A DNA stretch of 64,000 nucleotides from Azolla caroliniana (taxonomy: Eukaryota; Polypodiophyta), in NCBI GenBank assembly GCA_043228905.1, contig JBHGNT010000015.1:13950001-14014000 (forward strand). Direction: 5' to 3'. Below are positions 11,872 to 23,107 of the stretch, piece by piece. Both the position numbers and the translations under genes were made by a program. The notes beneath the pieces were generated by a model. The model had not been told where the DNA came from and made no database searches. It saw only the letters and a list, made by a program, of their open reading frames with translations. Positions within the stretch are counted from its first letter, which is position 1. Each line of letters opens with the position of its first letter.

Positions 11872-12108
11872 CTAATGAACTTTCTTAGAGCAAGAAATAT
11901 GATGTCTACCTTGAGTCTCTCGTTGGTACGAATATATTTCCAGATTGTGAAGCTCAAGCCAAGGTAAGGCCAAGACGATTGGATGTTCAGGGCTACTAAT
12001 TATATTGAATGAAATGATGCATGCTAGTTTATCTAAAACCACCCGTAGAGGCTGTAATTCTTTGACTATATTACCAGATGCAATAGGACACCCATCAATT
12101 ACAACCAT
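11872..12108 (-). pseudogene. Gypsy-2a protease C-terminal part
   Basis: Short minus-strand stretch with IDGCPIASGNIVKELQPLRV followed by PIVLALPWLELHNLEI. The L-P-W-L motif is the conserved end of gypsy retropepsins just before RT. The active-site triad itself is not seen in frame. The same stretch is present twice in copy 2. Confidence 0.65.
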
Positions 12109-12331
12109 TAAAGTTGGGTATGGAAGCTTTTCTAAAGCTATTTTCTATGTGCAAGCAAATTCTCGATCCATTCCTAGCAAAGACGGAAATTGCATGACCA
12201 CTTGATGTACCAAGTTGAACTTGAGCTAAAATAAACTTTGTTGGCTTGCATGGAAGAAATGGAACCAATGCTAGGAATGAACTGTGATGCTTTTTGGTTA
12301 TCCAACGAAATGGCTCCTATTTTGATCGGAC

Positions 12332-13450
12332 CTACTCGTTTTCCTCCTCGTGTTTGGTCAATACCTCAAATCTATTGGATAGAGTTGGGCTATTGATGTT
12401 ATGATTGTTATTAGATGCAGCTATAAAATTAAAATCAAGTTTATTGACTGTATTAAGGTGATTGACTTGACGCCTTGGTCTATTAGGACAATTGATGTCT
12501 ATATGACCTGGTCTCCCACAATATAAACAAAGATGATTTGTATGATGTTGTTGTTTCTCTTCTTCTAAGAGAGGCCCTCGTCTACGAGTTACATCGATCT
12601 CCCTAGGTGTTGTGGTCTCCATTGGAATTGGGCTATATGATTTTCTAGGAGATGCTTGTGTTGTTACAGATGTATATGTGGGAGCTAACCTTGGTTTTGT
12701 GGTTTGTTGTTGTTGCTCCGACTGTCGCTCAAAAAGTCGGTTATCGCAGTGTACCACACGACTTATTACTTCTGTAAGTGATTTTGGATCTTCTGGAAAC
12801 GTCAATAGTAGATCTTTCACATCGTTACGAAAAACCAAACCAAAATTGATCCACTAATGCTTGATCCTCCTATGGGATGTCAGATGCGAGGAGACAAAAA
12901 TCTGCAACATAGGCTGAGGCTAGAAGATCCCCTTGTCGTAACCTTCGAATTTTGTTGATTGTGGACTCATACTATCCATGCCTCCAAAACAAGACTTGAA
13001 CTCTTTAATAAATTCTTCAAAATTACTTAATAATGGAAATCCATTTTAAAGTAATGGAGCAAACCAAGCTAAGGTTGTTCCCGTAAGCAAGGTTCTTACA
13101 AGACCTACTCGAGATGTGATGGTTGGATAACAGGTTGGGTGCATTTGGAAAACCAATTGTACTTGATTTAAGAACCCTTGGAATTGACATCACATACCAT
13201 CAAACTTTCCGGGATGATAAATTTAGGCTCTTTGAAGCCTCCGTGATTCCCTATTGCTTGTTGTTGCAAAGCAAGTAATGCTAATTCCAACTACTGCACC
13301 CATTGTAAGAACTCAGCATGTAATTGTTGTTTCTCCACAATTGCCTTCTGTAAGTCCTCTAGTAGACGTTGATTCTCCCGTTCAAGTGCCATGAACTTGG
13401 TTTTGAAAAATTTCACTTCTACTCCAAGGATGAGATAATCTTGTTGATTA
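12332..13450 (-). pseudogene. Gypsy-2a gag
   Basis: Gag region with one well-preserved zinc knuckle CLYCGRPGHIDINC (C-x2-C-x4-H-x4-C, near 12500). It is preceded by FPEDPKSLTEVISRVVHCDN, typical of the capsid C-terminal region of plant gypsy gag. Upstream coding sequence (12860-13450) is recognisable only as broken pieces. Pseudogene. Confidence 0.8.
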
Positions 13451-13945
13451 ATATGGTCATAACTACAAAGGGCTATGAGACGAAGGCGAATTCTGGTTCA
13501 AACTGTCAAGGGACTATATAAATGTATTATATAAAAGAAAAATAGAACAAGGCATGAATAGATCATAGAAAATAATGGATGTATATTCGTAGTGCATGTT
13601 GTAGCCTACAGGCGATAAACCATCATATAAAGTGTAGCCTCAGGGCGATAACTATGAAAAGATTATCAATATTGTTGAAGGAAATCTCACAAGGAAAAAA
13701 GGAGGCAACAAACTTCAAACATCCCGTTGTGGCCATAAAGTTGAAAATGAATACGCTCACACTTCTTAGTCTCAACATCTTCTCCCTTTCGAATTCTTTT
13801 TGAGAGTTGTAAAAAACGTTTTCCTCAACACATCTAAGCTTCTAGCCATCCTTGGGTTGATCTAGGTAGGTTTTTAGATTGAGAGGTCATGCCTCTTGTA
13901 GTTTTTATCCACTATTTTACAACTCTAAGCTCTAATATCAAGCTA

Positions 13946-14125
13946 GTGGATGATTCATGGTGCACAAGTGAGGTACATCCAATTGGAAGGTGCATACTTT
14001 GCTCCTAACTCAATAGATAAATGGAAGTGGAGGCAATAAATTGAAGGTAGTGGATGATCCATGGTGCATAACTGAGGTACATCCAATTGGAGGTTGCATA
14101 CCTTTCTTCTAACGCAATAGCTAAA
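13946..14125. repeat. Two tandem units of about 105 bp
   Basis: GTGGATGATTCATGGTGCA with AGGTACATCCAATTGGA recurs about 105 bp later as GTGGATGATCCATGGTGCA. The pair is also present in copy 2 (about 54264-54445). It lies just outside the Gypsy-2 primer site, so it is probably LTR-internal. Confidence 0.8.
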
Positions 14126-15775
14126 GTGAATTTTCATAGGATACTTTAACAGTTCATACCCCTGAAAAGGTGGTTAAGGAACATAGGGTGCATAAGCATG
14201 TAGGAAAGGGTTTGCTTCTCAAAAGACAAACAAGAACTTCAGAGGGTGCCAAGAAAGGTTGTCAAGATGCTCGTTTGGAGAAAAGGACATCACTAAAACT
14301 TGTGTAATATGCACATAGTTCGAGACATACTTCCCATTCTCACCATTCTCATACGTCAATATTCATATCATAGTTATGCGTGAATTGATCCAAAGTATGA
14401 TTGAGTTTCATTCATTTATATTTATATATTTTATTATTTTTATTACACAAAAAAAGTAAAAAATAAAATTAGTTATAACTAGTGTAAACTACATTTGATC
14501 CTACAGCCTGATAATAATTACATGATGAAAGCTTTGCCATTAAGCTATATTAGCACTGTTTTTTTACAAAGTAAGTAAAAAAAATATATATTCATGGAAA
14601 AAATAGGCCGTGAGCGGGACGCAGGGATGGAGGTTGTAAGAAGAGCTTGAGAGCAAAAGGAGGGAGGCTTGAAGGTAGTGGGAGGGAAATCAAGGGACTA
14701 AGAATAGAGGGGAGAGGGTAAGGGATTGCGTGAATGGGAGAGGGAGGGATCAGGGAGGAGGATGGGTGGGTGAAGGCGAGGGCGAGGGTGTGCACCACGA
14801 TGGAGGAACGCCCACTCACTCGATGTCATTGCTCCAACAACATAAAAAACTACGCAAATATTGGCATATATATGTAACGTATACATACGTTTGTAATTTT
14901 GCAAGTATGCAAATATTACGAACTATGAATATGCATGCCCCAAGTGTTTCTTCTACAATGTGCAAGGTGCAAGAAATTGTCAATTTGCCTGCACATGATT
15001 TCTTGCTTTATGTTGTTATAGATATGCAGCAGTGCAGAATTTTTCCATATACTGTTGATGAAGGAAATTTGGCTATGCTCAATTCGGGATTTGTTTGTTC
15101 TTAAAGATTCTTACGGCTTCTTAGATGTTAGTTGTTACAAGTTTGACATATCTGTATATATGATTATATTATCTCCACCTTGTAGGAAATTTATAGGCTA
15201 AGCTGAGATCTATGTGTTACCATAGGTGAGAGACTGATCTCACAGGTGTCTGTTTTTGGCATCAGTAGCAGATGTTTTGCTACGTAGACTTGGTTTCATT
15301 TTTCTATCTACACTTTTGGAAGAAGTGATTTGGTTTTCATGAATCGTTTCTACATAGTTGCTAGGTAGTCAAACTTTAAGTTGTATCCTTTGGGAATTTT
15401 TTTTTCCTTTAAAGATACATCTATTAATATTAAATGATAATACAAGAGATAGTAGAACGTCTACACTCTATGAGCTCAATGACAAAATGTAGTAATGAAG
15501 CAGAGTATGACGAAGATACAAATCATGTATGGGCCCAATGAATATATGGAGATGATGGTCAAAATAGCCTTTGGGTGTTTTTAATACTATTGAACAAAAT
15601 ATTTCAAGAAAAAATAAAAAGAAAAATTCAAAATCTTCAATGTCCCTTTCTATGGAGTCTAGAACCTTGAATCGATAGCTCATTTCATGTATGTTATGCA
15701 TTTTATTTTATTCAACTATTTTTTCTTGTCGAATTGCATGTTTATCAACTGGAGCATCTTTCACACCATGCAAAT
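14126..15775. other. Non-coding part of the duplicated block
   Basis: No gene supported. About 14305-14865 is present only in copy 1, and the join in copy 2 falls at a short TAT-rich match. The purine-rich stretch near 14600-14800 gives spurious ORFs on both strands. Short ORFs at 14730-15104 and 54464-54889 are shared between copies, but I recognise no domain in them. Confidence 0.5.
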
Positions 15776-16837
15776 TGTTGATACTAGCAATTACTGTCAA
15801 GATTAACACGGAATACTGCTCGGCCACAACCTAATCTTAGATCGTTTCGATGACAATCAAACACCTAGAAAAATGGGATGGGAGTGAATACACTTACACA
15901 CACATTGTAGAGAAGAGTACATAGGATGTTTACTTGGAAAACCCTTTGGTCAGCACTTTGGTCAGCACTTTGGTCAGCATGTCCAACCCGTTCTCCTCCG
16001 TGTGGATCTTCATCAGCACGAACTCCTAATCTTCATCCGCATTCTTCGCAAGGTGAATGACACTTTGACTGTTGCAGTAGAGTCGGTATTCCTCCTGTCG
16101 GATCCCGAGCTCACCGATGAAGTCCTTTATCCAGATTATCTCCTTGCTGGCTTCCACAACTGCCATGTACTCCACCTCTTGTGATTGACAATGTAACCGT
16201 CTTCTAAAGCCTCGATTGCCACGAAACGGCTGGTATCCGAATCAACCAACATATCCGAATCCGTGAATCCGTCGAGTTGGGGTTTACCGGAGCCGAATCG
16301 GAGGCACATGCTCGAGGTGCCTTTCAAGTATCGGAGTATCCACTTTACCGCGTTCCAGTGGTCTCTTCCGAGATTGCTCATGAACCGGCTCACCACTCCG
16401 ACTGCATATCCGATATCCGGCTGGGTACACACCATTGCATACATCAGGCTTCCGACTACAAATGCATATGGTATCTTCATCATATATGCCTTCCATGATT
16501 TTGTCTTTGGGCTTTTCTTACCCGATAATCTACAGTTTGCCGGGAGTGTCGATCCGACCGGTTTCGCTTCCGACATGTTGAACTGTTGAAGCACCTTCGT
16601 CACGTATTTCTCTTGTGACAACCACAATAGCTTCTTCGACCGGTCCCGGATGATATGCATCCCCAGTATCTATCTTGCCGGACCCAAGTGTTTTATTGAG
16701 AAGGTCTGGTTCAGAGCCTTCTTCCACATACGTATCTTGGCTTGGTCTCACCATCCACCTCTTGTCGGGTACTCGTCATCCGGCTCTCGCCGGTTACTCT
16801 TATTCGGATCCCATCCAGAGGGACTAAATTCCCAACA
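15776..16837 (-). mobile_element. Rearranged Copia-1 relative, internally deleted
   Basis: On the minus strand this element begins TGTTGGGAATTTAG (LTR start at 16837). It passes directly from about 80 bp of LTR into RT coding sequence, runs through RNase H and ends in the last part of an LTR closing ATCAACA (15776). Most of the LTR, all of gag and integrase, and RT upstream of the Y-V-D-D box are missing. RT residues MHIIRDRSKKLLWLSQEKY and DIGYAVGVVSRFMSN match Copia-1. The LTR-to-RT junction is shared with 55532-57200, so it predates the segmental duplication. A 12 bp unit (CACTTTGGTCAG) occurs three times near 15955. Confidence 0.85.
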
Positions 16838-17610
16838 ATTACCTCTTGCATATACTATTTGGTCTTTTTCATGGATTGTTCCTCTTCGATCGATTTCATT
16901 TTTTTCCTTGGCCAATGCTTTGCGAGATGGCCCATTTCTCTACAAACATAGCATTGACTGAACCTACCCACATAATCAACATCCACCAATACCCATCCAT
17001 AATCCTCGTGAGAATAATAAGTTTTGGTGGGAGAGCATCCAAGTTTTTCACTAGAAATTTTGCCCTAGGCATCTTTGAAAGCATCTTAGACGTTGTCTTT
17101 TTATGAGGATAGAGATCTCCCAAGTTTGCACAAAGGGTTGGAATCAGTGAGTGTAGGTGTCGGAAAGGGTTTTCCAGCATCTCATTCTCTTCAATTGGGT
17201 TAAAGGAGACATACCTTTCCATTAGTAATTCCTTTTCATATTTGACCTCTATTGGGCTAGCAATCAAGATGACCTTGATGTCCTCTTCTTAGTCTAGCAC
17301 ACTATGGTAAAAGCCTAGACTGTGTGCATTAACCTATTTAATCTTGGCATATTTTCTTGACGCACCATCTACAACATATTACATAGCATTCCCTTGCTTG
17401 GCCTCCCTCCTATTATTTTGGAGATAAGCAATCAATCTTAATTTTTCTACTTCTACATTAAACATGTCATTCTCTTGTGGGAAGCAAATGATTTCCAACA
17501 TATTGTTATTTGCATCATCCCCACGATTCAAGTTTTTCATCATGGCATCATATTTGGCATCAACCATTGGGCTATATGACACATTTGTTCGACTGTTAGG
17601 CATATGCTAT
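16838..17610 (-). pseudogene. LINE ORF1-like gag protein
   Basis: Minus-strand coding relic. The N-terminal part (17379-17603) reads VDAKYDAMMKNLNRGDDANN. The C-terminal part (16896-17267) includes AKFLVKNLDALPPK and, across a frameshift, DYVGRFSQCYVCREMGHLAK. The last motif is a zinc knuckle C-x2-C-x4-H whose final cysteine has become tryptophan. The arrangement resembles plant L1-type ORF1 (DUF4283 plus CCHC knuckle), an RNA-binding protein. No LINE reverse transcriptase is seen beside it. The second copy is at 57209-57966. Confidence 0.6.
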
Positions 17611-17619
17611 TCATCCATT

Positions 17620-19108
17620 GTGATTACAAAGTGCAAGGATTCTCTTTGTGATCATATTTCTTGATGATATCTTAATCTTCTCCAAAACACATGGAGAGCA
17701 TCATACTCATGTTTGCCAAGTCTTGGAGAGTAACGCATGCATGGTCTTTATGCTAAGCTAGGAAGATTCTAGGATATGTTATCTCCCCATTGGGCATCTC
17801 TATGGATCTAGCAAAAGTTACAATAGTCATTGAATGAAAGAGACCTAAAACAATTAAGGATGTTCAAACTTTCCTTTGCGTTGTTAACTTCTATCAACGT
17901 TTCATAATATTTACTCCGAAATCGCTCTTCCTCTACCATAGGTCACATAAAAGGATTACGTATTCATATGGACTACTATGACAAACCAAGATTTTGTCAC
18001 CTTCAAAAAGGCTTTTACCTCATCTCCAATTCTTGACCATCCTAATAAAAAGAAACCATATCCTATCAAAGCAGATGCATCCGACTTTGCTTGTGGAAGT
18101 GTCTAACAAAGAGATGATGGAGAATTATATCCAATTGCTTTCTACTTAACAAAATTTATAGATACAAAAATTAATTATGAGATTCATGATAAAGAGTTGT
18201 TAATTATTGTGGTTCCTTTGAGGCATGTCTTTGATTCTTAGAATGGGTACAAGACATTCCCACAAATTCTACTCATCACAAGAACCTCAAATATTTTCAA
18301 TAAGCACTTGTTTTGAATCGATGTCAATCGCGTTGGTTCATCTTCCTCAATCATTTAACTTTATTATTGAATATCGGTCAAGTTCTTTACAAGGACAATT
18401 TGATGTTCTCTCATGTCGATCTTACCTCACTCCCAAAAGGGGATATCTAGAATATGAAAATTAATAAGTACTTCTTGGCTCGGATCGTCTTCTTAGATTA
18501 GTTTCTACCACAATATTCCAAACTCCTAGTGATTCATCATTGATTGATGAGATTCGTCACGCAATAGCCACTAATTCACTTGCACAAGATAGTTTTAGAA
18601 GAATTGAAACCTCTTCATCTATGCCCTGAACATTGCCCTCATCCCAACATTTTGACCATAGTGAATTATGTATTCAAGATGGTTTGTTGTGTCAACTTGG
18701 CTTATTATATGTTCCTAGTGGCATGGTTCAACTACACGTACTTCAAGCTTGTCACGACAATCATCTTGATGGACATTTTGGAATCTCAAAAGCTATAAAG
18801 CTCATAACTCATACTTATTGGTGGCCACAAATTCGCAAGGATGTATAGGACTTCATTCAAAGTTATGATACTTGTTGCTAATCAAAACTTCTGTGCCATC
18901 TTCCTTTTGCAAAGCTTCAATCTTTGCCACTTGTTGATGCACCATGGTAATCCATCTCCATGGATTCGTATAGATCTTCCTTTATCTTCAAGTTCTGATA
19001 TCATTCTCATTGTTGGTGATTGTTTCACTAAGATAGTGCATTTCTCACCATGCACCAAGGATTTTACTAGTGAAGACATTGCACAAGTCCTATTTCAAGA
19101 GGTTTTTT
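17620..19108 (+). pseudogene. Gypsy-3 RT, RNase H and integrase start
   Basis: Plus-strand gypsy relic. RT is visible as IFLDDILIFSKTH (about 17660), followed by ISPLGISMDLAKV near 17795 and VNFYQRFI near 17890. RNase H residues (SVLTQRDDGE-like, then INYEIHDKELL) lie at 18090-18200. The integrase zinc region has HLDGHFGISKAIKLITHTYWW (one residue dropped) near 18765-18830, and the core start follows to 19100. Stops are frequent. The right end is cut by a minus-strand copia LTR. Only the first 350 bp recur in copy 2 (to 58340), where a copia has inserted. Confidence 0.85.
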
Positions 19109-19443
19109 TGTCATCATAGACTTGCACAAGAAAAAAATTAGTGATCGAGGTGGAAGAGAATCTATGAATGAATCTATAGAATGGTGGGGGTAAGCCCCTT
19201 TTATATACAAGATGAGGTAAGTGAGCATGATCGCCACATGGGGTCACCTCCTAGGGTTACCTATATGGCATTTCATGCATTTCATGTCAACAAGCTTATC
19301 ATTTACATGTTGAATTAATATATCAATAAATGATATATACCATAATTGTAAGCGCTATAATCTATAGAGTAGAGGTACAAGAATCAAATCCCTACATGTC
19401 TTTTTGCTATGCATATCTTTAAATTTGTGCCTGATCCTAAACA
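19109..19443 (-). repeat. Copia-2 LTR
   Basis: On the minus strand it starts TGTTTAGGATCAGG right after a polypurine tract (GAGAGGGGG, plus-strand 19444-19452) and ends GATGACA at 19109. The length is about 335 bp. It contains a TATATAAAAGG promoter-like stretch (minus strand near 19200). Confidence 0.75.
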
Positions 19444-20500
19444 CCCCCTCTCAAGCACATATTAAGATCACAAAGGCCAAGTTGTCTTCTAAACTTGAAA
19501 AACTTCTCTTTTGCTAATGGATTCGTGAAGATATCAACAACTTGATCCTTTGTCTTGACACAAATCAATGAGATCTTCAATAATCTTCTCACGAATAATA
19601 TGATAATGTATCTCAGTATGTTTTGTACGTACATGGAAAACAGGATTCTTGCCAAAAAGATTGAACTCATGTTATCACAGTAGATAACAAATGGTCTTTG
19701 CACGTTGATTCCAAGATTCTTTAGTAACATCTCTAACCATGTTGCTTCACATGCAGCTTGGGTTGCAACTCTATACTCTTCTTTAGTTGTACTCAATGCT
19801 ACAGTTGGTTGTTTCTTTGACAACCACAACACAACTCCACTTCAAAGTGAACAACAATATCCACTTGTACTTCTTCTTGTTTCTTTATCTCCAGCCCAAT
19901 TTGCATCACAAAAGAAACTAGGAGACAACTTACCATTAGAATAGAAAAGCTCATATTCTAATGTTCCTTTTATTTATCTTAGAATTCTTTTCATTGTCAC
20001 CATGTGTGCCTTCTTAGGTCCTTGCATATATCTACTAATTATATCAACTGAAAATGCAATATCTGGTCTTGTAATAGTCAAATAGATAAGCTTTCCAACT
20101 ATTTGTTGGTACATCTGGACATTTGTAAAAGCATCATTATTGGTATCATCTAACATCATCCTTTCTTGCATTGGTGTTTGCATTAGTTTACAATCATGAA
20201 TACTTAATTCTTTTAGCATATCAATTCTATACTTTTTCTGAGAAAACATCCAACCATTCATACATTTAATCACTTCAATACCCAAGAAATACTTAAGTTC
20301 TCCTAAATCCTTCATCTCAAACTCATTTCACATTTGACTTTTTATTTTATGTATAAGCTCATCATTATCACCTGTTATAATTAAATCATCTATGTATAAA
20401 CAATAATGATTATACCATATTTACCATAATTCACAAAATCCGATGCATCTGCATGACTTTGCTTGAAGTTCATACTTTTCAAGTAGTTTCCCAACCTTTT
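19437..20500 (-). pseudogene. Copia-2 RT and RNase H
   Basis: Minus-strand copia pol. RT part: residues SHADASDFVNYGKYG, then a frame-broken YIDDLIITGDNDEL (about 20340-20400), MKDLGELKYFLGIEVIK and TRPDIAFSVDIISRYMQ (19974-20315). RNase H: LWLSKKQPTVALSTTKEEYR and CEATWLEMLLKNLGI (19437-19832). It belongs to a different lineage from Copia-1. The coding sequence stops abruptly at about 20500, where the palindrome array of element copy A begins; the rest of this copia is not seen on the far side. Confidence 0.88.
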
Positions 20501-20503
20501 CAA

Positions 20504-20670
20504 GTGCATCGGATTTCTATTGAAAGAAAACAACTTTCAGTTAGAATCTGATGCAGTGCATCAGATTCTGGTTGAGAGATGTTTCTTTTCAACCAGAATC
20601 TGATGCACTGCATCGGATTCTGGTTGAAATTGACCTTAGTTTTCAACGAGAATCCAATGCTTGAAAGAAC
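20504..20670. repeat. Palindrome array of element copy A
   Basis: Palindrome centres lie near 20504 (right half only), 20556, 20608 and about 20662, a spacing of 52-54 bp. The half-site is GAATC(C/T)GATGCA followed by one centre base and its mirror image. The dyad at 20587-20629 extends to 43 bp with only one mismatched pair (outer arms TTTCAACCA...). The first unit is cut at its centre where copia sequence starts. The array is homologous to 59127-59485. Confidence 0.9.
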
Positions 20671-22511
20671 AATTTTAGGTGGAACTCTATACAATTTTCG
20701 TTGGAACCTTATCGCTTTTCTGACAATTCTTCTTTTTTAGTCGAAGAATACGACAACGTTTAGTGAAAGGAGAATGCATACCTTTTAATAAGGATTCAAG
20801 TAGAGGTAGGACGCCATGCACTAAATTGGCTGGAGATTCATTTCTCAAAGCAATGTGAGGTTATGCCTACTACCAGAAGATTGCATTTGTCTGATAACTT
20901 TACACGTCGTGAGGTTTATCTAGCATATAAGGATGAGATGGTTTCAGAAAGGCTATAGTACATACAGTATCGACATTTCATACGATTATGGAGGCTACAG
21001 TTCAACAATGTGGTTATACCACGCAAGGTCCAGATGGGTATATGCTCGATTTGTGCAAGCTTAAAAAATATGGCAAAGGGTGGGAGATCGGATGAAGAAA
21101 TAAGGAATTACAAGATTTTGCTAAAAGAATATCGTGAAAGTCAATCCGTAGAACAATCTAAAGCCCTACACCATCGACAAAAAGCTCTTTTATCACTTGA
21201 AAGGTATATGTGTATGATTATGGATGGAATGGATCAAAAGAAGACTTGTCTGCCACACTTTCAGAGGCTACCAAAGGACATCAGAGATGAATGTCTTGTA
21301 CAAATGCATTTAGTAGGTTGTCTGTTGTACTCACCAAAGTCAAAAGTATACCATTTGAAAGAAGTGTATGATTTTAAACGCTTGTGTATGGATGGTGGTG
21401 GGGGTCAATGTAAGGTTCTTGCACATCTTCATAATATAAGTTTCAATCGTATCTTCTTAATAAAAAGAAGTGGTGTGCATGATAATGCAACATTGTTGTA
21501 TGCAAAGCAATACTCATCTAGTACAAAGCGGGAGCCACAAGAGGGATGCATGTTCTTGCTACATGTCCCAAATGATACAATCCAAGGTACTAACCAAATT
21601 CCATATGATGATCATGAAAAAGGGCTCCTGGAAGCTCAATTGATGAGCAAAGGATATATTGGATCAGATGCATTGAAGAGAAAACGAAAAATATTGAGCG
21701 CACAAAGAAGTATGCAAGTAATCAAGACTTCGAATCGTGGGATATCTTTTTTCAAGAACAACACATGATTCTAACTAATTACACTATTGGATATTGGCCA
21801 CTCCAAAACCCGTTTATATGGAATCTAGGTGTTCCTTCAAGAGTGTTTATGAATCACAATCAATCATTTGATAATATTGAACTTGGTAATCTAGTTCGTC
21901 GACAACTCAGAGATATTTACGTGGGTCCAAGAGTTTCATGTATTGCAGCGGCAAGATGGCAAGGAAATTTGCAAGAGTTACAAGTTGGGATGTTGATTGT
22001 AATGTTGCCTGGGGATAATGAGTCAGGTCATCCATTTTAGATAGCTAAGTTTGTAGAACTATTGAAGGATGAGCAAGGCAATCAACTTAAGTCCCTTGTG
22101 GTTCATTGGTATCATACCACTTCCCATGATGCATTTATCGGAAAGTATTCTTTAGAGATGGTTAAAGATGTCGAAGGCACAAGCAGAAAGCGAAGAAGGA
22201 TGAATGTACCTAGCACAAGCACCCTCACATTGGATAATGTAGATATTCTTGTGTATGATTTCTCATTAACTAAAATAGGTTATCTCCAACAGACCAGAAT
22301 CAAGATCCTGAAAGAGAAGATTCCAAATATAGCTCCAAGCATACCACGAAGACGAGCAAGAAGCATGAGGCATAACCCTAATGACGTAGGTTTGCAACTT
22401 GATGAAGACAATGCATTAGTTGCCAGTGATGATGAGGACGAGACCTCTCAGATAGCTTCTAGTTTATTTGATGGCTCTAAGGAAGATGGTATTGACTTGG
22501 CAAATAAATGA
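20671..22511 (+). pseudogene. Element copy A transposase (deletion derivative)
   Basis: Homologue of the copy B transposase with two internal deletions. The first joins SFLVEEYD to the middle of the protein, removing about 0.5 kb between short AGAATAC repeats. The second, near 21333, removes about 0.35 kb containing the QLDNTTRENKN and GHTH motifs, joined at a GTAC match. What remains includes VHLSDNF-like sequence, CSICASLKNMAKGGRSDEE, MIMDGMDQKKTCLPHFQRLP, the KEVYDFKRLCMDGGGGQ block, and the C-terminal domain (21765-22511) with a frameshift after about 21700 and an in-frame TAG near 22038. It cannot be catalytically active. Confidence 0.85.
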
Positions 22512-23107
22512 TATGGTACATAAATTATGATTTTGTATTCAAATGTCGATATGTAGATTCCTGAATTTGTAAAAATATTAGTACTACTCATTTCTTTACA
22601 TTGATTTGTAATTTTGGCTACTCCATTATAAAGCATTTTTTGGGACCGTTTATATTCTCAAAATGCTATAAATCAATATATATTTGGGTCTATTGTACAA
22701 ATACTTTACGCATGCGACACCGCTTTTGGTGAAATGAGATGTATTATGCCATTTTTTGACAGACAGTTCTCAAATTGTGACATATTACCTATTTGAAATG
22801 TCATTGCATTAAACATCTAATTTTAAGTAAGAAACTGACTTGTAGTCACATGACGTGTTTTAAACATGAGTTCATGAGTAAGTGTTGTAGTGAAAAGTGC
22901 TTGTTGTGTAGTTTTGCGTCTTCAACGGAGGAAAATGCAAGGTGGCCGGTAGATGCATAGGTAGGAAAAAATCGGTACATTTTGAACCTTTTTTTAATTC
23001 GTTTAATTTCATTCCATTTCCTACATCGATCGATACAGCAACTAATGTTGGCCTGCGTGAACGCATATCTTTAGTAGTAGCCCTGCCAACAAAGAGATGA
23101 TGGCCCA
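22512..23107. other. 3' flank of element copy A
   Basis: Non-coding, AT-rich, matched in copy C (62653-63337). No terminal inverted repeat could be recognised. Homology runs through to the GCCCA at 23103-23107. Confidence 0.6.

Larger units (their letters stand above)
8787..13950 (-). mobile_element. Gypsy-2a, Ty3/gypsy retrotransposon
   Basis: Minus-strand gypsy element running right to left: gag with zinc knuckle (12332-13450), protease (11872-12108), RT (11156-11720), RT connection/RNase H (10546-11022), integrase (8787-9020 and 9973-10458). Its integrase is split by a roughly 0.9 kb insertion (about 9100-9960). A degenerate primer site TTGATATTAGAGC (minus strand, near 13934-13950) resembles the methionine-tRNA-type TGGTATCAGAGC. 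The left end is cut by the junction with Copia-1; copy 2 shows the missing integrase C-terminus and LTR at 47.5-48.3 kb. Many frameshifts and stops. Confidence 0.88.
8787..17975. repeat. Segmental duplication block, copy 1
   Basis: Collinear with 48642-58340. Both copies contain the same Gypsy-2 element with the same internal insertion, the same rearranged copia, the same LINE ORF1 and the start of the same plus-strand gypsy. Small ORFs are nearly identical between them, for example 13955-14137 versus 54273-54455. Copy 1 holds about 550 bp (14305-14865) that copy 2 lacks. Copy 2 has a longer copia LTR and a duplicated protease segment. Confidence 0.92.

Noticed and set aside
12612-12857. Plus-strand ORFs opposite Gypsy-2 gag (also 52969-53205)
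   Set aside because: Antisense shadows of the gag frame, which has a zinc knuckle on the minus strand.
20504-23107. Terminal inverted repeats for the A/B/C element
   Set aside because: I compared the visible ends by eye and found no inverted match; left ends lie in palindromes and right ends could not be defined.
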